Source: Thermoplasmata archaeon (GTDB taxonomy: Archaea; Thermoplasmatota; Thermoplasmata; UBA10834). From it: a stretch of 9,181 nt of DNA. Position numbers and translations under genes: made by a program. The number at the start of each line of letters is the position of its first letter. Within the stretch, counting starts at the first letter, position 1. Positions 6,454 through 9,181 of this stretch are shown here, one piece after another. The notes below the pieces were generated by a model. It worked only from the letters and a program-made list of their open reading frames with translations, made no database searches and was not told the DNA's origin. The stretch is from NCBI GenBank assembly GCA_013329135.1, contig DUKU01000007.1:1856-11036 (forward strand), given 5' to 3'.

Positions 6454-7835
6454 TGTCGAAGGCGTGCGCCACTGAAACTGCTGTACTGCACGTGCTCGAT
6501 GAAGTGGTTGCCTCCGCGAGAAGACAGAAGGTCGCGGAATTCGACGCATATGCCATTTGCACGAGGACCCGGAGGGTGACTATCGAGAGGGAGTTGGTCT
6601 CGAGCGCAGATTCGATCATGGCAACGGGTCTTCACGTGCGCGTCTGTGTCGACGGGAAGGTCGGAGGGGCGTCCTGCAACGAGTTCGACCGTAGAGCGAC
6701 CTCTGAGTGTATCGACCATGCAGTGAGAATCGCGAACCTGATGGAATCCGATAAGAATTGGAGTGGTTTTCCCTCCAGCAGCAAGAAGTATCCCTCCGTG
6801 TCCGGATTGTATGATACATCAGTGGCCTCGCTCGACGTCCCGGTCATGAGCATGATGGCCGAGGAGATGATCGATGGCGCCAGGTCAGTTTCGAAGGATG
6901 TGTCCGCTCCTTACGGGGCCGTCGAATCAACTGGGAGGACGGTGGGAGTGACAAACTCGTCCGGGATGCGGTCGGTCATGTCTGAGACGGAACTGCAAGC
7001 ACTGATATGCTGCGTTGCGGGCTCAGGCGAGTCAATATCACCCGACTGCGAGGAGTCAGGACAGTCGCGTAGCTGCGACCTCCGGATCGACAAGATCGGC
7101 GAGCGCGCGGGATGGATCGCGGAGAAGAGTACTCATATCCTGGATGCGAAGACGGAGGAATGCGACGTCGTGTTCTCTCCGATGTCACTCGGTGCAGGAA
7201 ATGATGGCCTTCTCAACGTGGTCCTCAGCGAGGCGTTCTCCGGCCAGAACACCCATCAGGGGATATCCTTCCTGGCTGGCAGGCTGGGAGAGCCTATATG
7301 GTCTGAACATGTCACCATCAACGACAACCCCCTCCTGTCTGGCAGATGTGGGTCGAGGCCATTCGATGACGAGGGCATCGCAGCTCAGAAGACCCGGCTA
7401 GTGAACAAGGGTACTCTGGTGGGTTATGTCTGGGACAGCTACCATGGCTCTATCTCCGGAGAGGGTTCGACGGGCAATGCGATTCGAGATCTGTCCTCTG
7501 GCACGGTCGGAGCAGCACCATTGTGTTTGCAGGTCATGCCTGACCGGGGCAGCATGAAATCGCTCATCGAATCCGTGGACCACGGCTACCTCGTATGGGG
7601 ATGCCAGGGCTCTCACACGAGCAACACGGAAACCGGCGGTTTCTCGTTCGTCGCGAGTCCGGGTCTGCTGATCAAGAACGGGGAGGTCGTGGGCGGGGTC
7701 CGCGGCTCGATGGTCTCGGGCAACGTCACGGACCTGATGAAGAACGTCGAGCGAGTAGGGGCGGACGTTGTGGATTTCGGGAGCGCGCTTATGCCCAGTA
7801 TCCTCTTCAGGAACGTGAAGATAACGACGGGCTGA
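6453..7835 (+). CDS. tldE: TldE/PmbA protease subunit
   Basis: A 460-residue TldE (PmbA) subunit, the partner of TldD without a catalytic metal. There is no HExxxH motif, as expected. Family signatures are GSRPFDDEG (300-308), TRLVNKGTLVGYVWDSYHG (314-332), HTSNTETGGFSF (388-399) and GGVRGSMVSGNVTDLM (414-429). It forms the other half of the TldD substrate chamber, so it should act in the cytoplasm with the gene just upstream. The ATG shares one base with the tldD stop (TGATG), so no separate promoter is expected. Odd: it has 13 cysteines, including a CC pair (186-187), C199 and C208 in a stretch where I recall no conserved Cys in the family. Identification is confident; any meaning of the cysteines is unknown. 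Confidence 0.94.
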   Translation: MSKACATETAVLHVLDEVVASARRQKVAEFDAYAICTRTRRVTIERELVSSADSIMATGLHVRVCVDGKVGGASCNEFDRRATSECIDHAVRIANLMESDKNWSGFPSSSKKYPSVSGLYDTSVASLDVPVMSMMAEEMIDGARSVSKDVSAPYGAVESTGRTVGVTNSSGMRSVMSETELQALICCVAGSGESISPDCEESGQSRSCDLRIDKIGERAGWIAEKSTHILDAKTEECDVVFSPMSLGAGNDGLLNVVLSEAFSGQNTHQGISFLAGRLGEPIWSEHVTINDNPLLSGRCGSRPFDDEGIAAQKTRLVNKGTLVGYVWDSYHGSISGEGSTGNAIRDLSSGTVGAAPLCLQVMPDRGSMKSLIESVDHGYLVWGCQGSHTSNTETGGFSFVASPGLLIKNGEVVGGVRGSMVSGNVTDLMKNVERVGADVVDFGSALMPSILFRNVKITTG

Positions 7836-7840
7836 ATGGG

Positions 7841-8521
7841 ATGGACCACGGAATCTCTGAGGGTGATTTGAGACGCAAGACAGCAGCCATCAACAGGGTT
7901 CTCACCAAGCTCTATGGCGAGAAGTCGGCGTGCGTGGATGAGGACCCGGTCGACACGCTCGTTGAGACGATACTGTCACAGAATACGACAGATGTGAACT
8001 CGCACAGATCATTCTTGGCACTCAAGAGTGCATACAGCGACTGGAACGACCTGCTGGGGGAGGACCCATCTGCCGTGGCGAAGGTCATCCGGTCGGGTGG
8101 TCTCCCAGACATCAAGGCGAGGAGGATCATCGGCGCACTCGAGTTCATCAACCGTGAGCGCGGAGCGATCGAGCTGGACTTCCTGAGGGATATGACAGCC
8201 TCGGATGCGGACCGATGGCTCGCTCATATCAAAGGCGTCGGGCCGAAGACAAGGTCGATAGTCCTCCTCTTCTCCCTGGGCATGCCCGCGTTCCCTGTGG
8301 ATACGCACGTCCACAGGGTCACCAAGAGACTGGGACTCATCGGCCCCAAGGTCACCAGGGAGGCCGCCCAGGAGGTAATGGAGTCCCTCGTCCCAGTGAG
8401 CGAGTACTATAATTTCCACATCAACTTAATCGAGCATGGTCGGTCGGTCTGCCGGGCGCGCAAACCTGCCTGCGACGCATGCATCGTGTCAAGGGCGTGT
8501 GATTACTTCTCCGAGGTCTGA
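7841..8521 (+). CDS. nth: Endonuclease III-type DNA glycosylase/AP lyase
   Basis: A 226-residue base-excision repair enzyme that removes oxidised pyrimidines and cuts abasic sites. Visible features: ILSQNTTD near 44-51 with the conserved Gln (Q47); a helix-hairpin-helix (about 127-150, IKGVGPKT) with catalytic Lys K136; VDTHVHRV with catalytic Asp D154; and a C-terminal [4Fe-4S] loop with exact C-x6-C-x2-C-x5-C spacing (C204, C211, C214, C220). Having both Lys and Asp marks a bifunctional glycosylase/lyase rather than a MutY-like or monofunctional form. The open frame runs back to 7595 inside tldE, but that part is a shadow. ATG 7841, five bases after the tldE stop, gives the normal family length. 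No strong Shine-Dalgarno is present, so translation probably relies on coupling to tldE. It is the last gene of the tldD operon. Substrate preference cannot be read here. Confidence 0.95.
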   Translation: MDHGISEGDLRRKTAAINRVLTKLYGEKSACVDEDPVDTLVETILSQNTTDVNSHRSFLALKSAYSDWNDLLGEDPSAVAKVIRSGGLPDIKARRIIGALEFINRERGAIELDFLRDMTASDADRWLAHIKGVGPKTRSIVLLFSLGMPAFPVDTHVHRVTKRLGLIGPKVTREAAQEVMESLVPVSEYYNFHINLIEHGRSVCRARKPACDACIVSRACDYFSEV

Positions 8522-8532
8522 GCGACGCAGTC

Positions 8533-8541
8533 TTGATATAT
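8533..8541 (+). promoter_or_regulatory. TATA box for archease, leaderless
   Basis: TTGATATAT is centred about 27 nt before the ATG at 8565, inside the 43-bp gap after nth. No Shine-Dalgarno precedes the ATG. This suggests a new, leaderless transcript covering archease and the decarboxylase gene rather than simple read-through from nth. A second ATG at 8561 is out of frame with archease. Confidence 0.6.
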
Positions 8542-8564
8542 CCTCGAATCGTCATTAGCTATGC

Positions 8565-8969
8565 ATGAGATACAGGCTGCTGGAGCATACCGCGGATGCA
8601 ATGGTCGAGGCCTATGGAAATACCCTCGGCGAGAGGTTCGCGAATGCTGCCTATGCGCTCTTCGACCAGATGACCGACGTGACAAAGGTCTCGCCCACAG
8701 GGGAGGTCAAACTGGAACTCGAGGCGGATGGCCGTGAGCAACTGCTGGTCGATTTCCTCCAGGAACTCCTGTTCCTTCACGATGTCGAGAACCTCGTGTT
8801 CGGCGAGTTCTCGGTCGATACCGATGGCACGAAGCTTGTCGCCATAGCGCGGGGGGAGAACTTCGACGAGGAGAAGGATACGAAGAGGTCCGTCGTGAAG
8901 GGCGTGACCTACCACAGGCTGGAGTTCGACGACTCGAGGAAGGCCGTGACAGTCCTGTTCGACGTGTGA
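8565..8969 (+). CDS. Archease, cofactor of RNA ligase RtcB
   Basis: A 134-residue archease. The family activates the RNA ligase RtcB in tRNA splicing, speeding its guanylylation and allowing repeated turnover. Visible features: the N-terminal LEHTADAMVEAYG (6-18), whose D11 is a likely metal ligand; a middle acidic stretch ending in the helix QLLVDFLQELLFLHD (59-73); and the C-terminal signature VKGVTYHRLEF (111-121) ending in FDV, where D133 is another likely Ca/metal ligand. Length is typical. The start is set by a TATA box 27 nt upstream. No rtcB gene is in the window, although archease often sits near it. The stop TGA overlaps the Shine-Dalgarno of the next gene, so the two probably form an operon. 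Confident call. Confidence 0.95.
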   Translation: MRYRLLEHTADAMVEAYGNTLGERFANAAYALFDQMTDVTKVSPTGEVKLELEADGREQLLVDFLQELLFLHDVENLVFGEFSVDTDGTKLVAIARGENFDEEKDTKRSVVKGVTYHRLEFDDSRKAVTVLFDV

Positions 8970-8972
8970 GGT
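8968..8972 (+). promoter_or_regulatory. Shine-Dalgarno that sets the decarboxylase start
   Basis: GAGGT overlaps the archease stop codon and lies 6 nt before the GTG at 8979. It is the best Shine-Dalgarno in the window, and it precedes a downstream operon gene. That fits internal genes using ribosome-binding sites while promoter-proximal genes here are leaderless. Confidence 0.6.
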
Positions 8973-8978
8973 ATTGGT

Positions 8979-9181
8979 GTGAAGGCTTCAGCGAAGGCCC
9001 ATCCTATCCAGGGCCTGATAAAGTACCATGGCCTCAGAGACGAGGTCCTGAGATTGCCGTTTCATGATTCGATATCGGTCGCCACCTCGCCCACGGTATC
9101 GCACACGACGATTGAGTTCGGCGACTTCGACAAGGACCGCGCTCACCTGGATTCGAGGGAGTTGCAGGGACGAGAGTTGGA
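8979..9181 (+). CDS. mvaD: Mevalonate-pathway decarboxylase, N-terminal part (phosphomevalonate decarboxylase-type)
   Basis: Only the first 67 codons are present; the gene runs off the right edge. It is a GHMP-kinase-fold protein of the diphosphomevalonate decarboxylase family (COG3407-type). It begins KASAKAHPIQGLIKYHGLRD, then LRLPFHDSISVATSPTVS, matching the IALIKYWGKRD...LPTNDSISV region of the family. K15 aligns with the active-site lysine of yeast mevalonate diphosphate decarboxylase (Lys18). The usual Trp is His (KYHG), and the loop before it is one residue shorter, as I recall for haloarchaeal phosphomevalonate decarboxylase. I infer it makes isopentenyl phosphate in the alternative archaeal mevalonate pathway, but the 3-kinase relatives of Thermoplasma cannot be excluded without the rest. 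Start: GTG at 8979 with GAGGT upstream. It follows archease by 9 bp. The symbol denotes the family. Confidence 0.85.
   Translation, partial: MKASAKAHPIQGLIKYHGLRDEVLRLPFHDSISVATSPTVSHTTIEFGDFDKDRAHLDSRELQGREL

Noticed and set aside
7595..7840. 82-codon upstream extension of the nth frame
   Set aside because: Lies within tldE in another frame, product is unrelated to endonuclease III, and ATG 7841 gives the normal family length.
1..9181. tRNA, rRNA, CRISPR array, insertion sequence, phage gene or toxin-antitoxin pair
   Set aside because: No T-loop consensus with matching acceptor stem, no regularly spaced repeats, no transposase or integrase motif, and no small toxin-like gene pair was seen on either strand.

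Overview
The window looks archaeal, most likely from a euryarchaeon of the Thermoplasmatota type; the phylum is inferred and the domain is well supported. Reasons: TATA-like boxes lie about 26-30 nt before several start codons with almost no leader (leaderless transcription). The gene set includes archease, an L-aspartate dehydrogenase for NAD synthesis, a TldD/TldE pair, and a decarboxylase of the archaeal mevalonate pathway with the haloarchaeal-type N-terminus. The sequence is moderately GC-rich and tightly packed. I see no insertion sequence, phage gene, CRISPR array, rRNA or tRNA.

Layout. 34-1293 (+) is a four-CBS-domain protein whose last ~100 residues resemble the ribosome hibernation factor HPF/RaiA. 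It converges on a histone-deacetylase-family amidohydrolase (2298-1288, -). The gap 2299-2609 separates that gene from a divergent small four-helix membrane protein (2610-2993, +) and carries two overlapping 12-bp palindromes. The membrane protein converges on an M24 metallopeptidase (4075-2990, -), which lies downstream of aspartate dehydrogenase nadX (4930-4124, -). From the divergent promoter region 4931-5055, tldD, tldE and nth run rightward (5056-8521) as a tightly coupled operon. Archease (8565-8969) has its own TATA box and is followed after 9 bp by the start of a mevalonate-pathway decarboxylase that runs off the right edge.

How it fits together. Most of this is core housekeeping: peptide turnover (M24, TldD/TldE), base-excision repair (Nth), tRNA splicing support (archease for RtcB), NAD synthesis (NadX) and isoprenoid lipid precursors (decarboxylase). 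The least ordinary gene is the first: an apparent fusion of an adenine-nucleotide sensor module (CBS) to an HPF-like ribosome-binding fold, which suggests an energy-responsive ribosome hibernation factor. Both convergent gene pairs interlock at their stop codons through short palindromes (CTATAG and CTAG). The TATA positions decide the starts of nadX and tldD, both shorter than the longest open frames.
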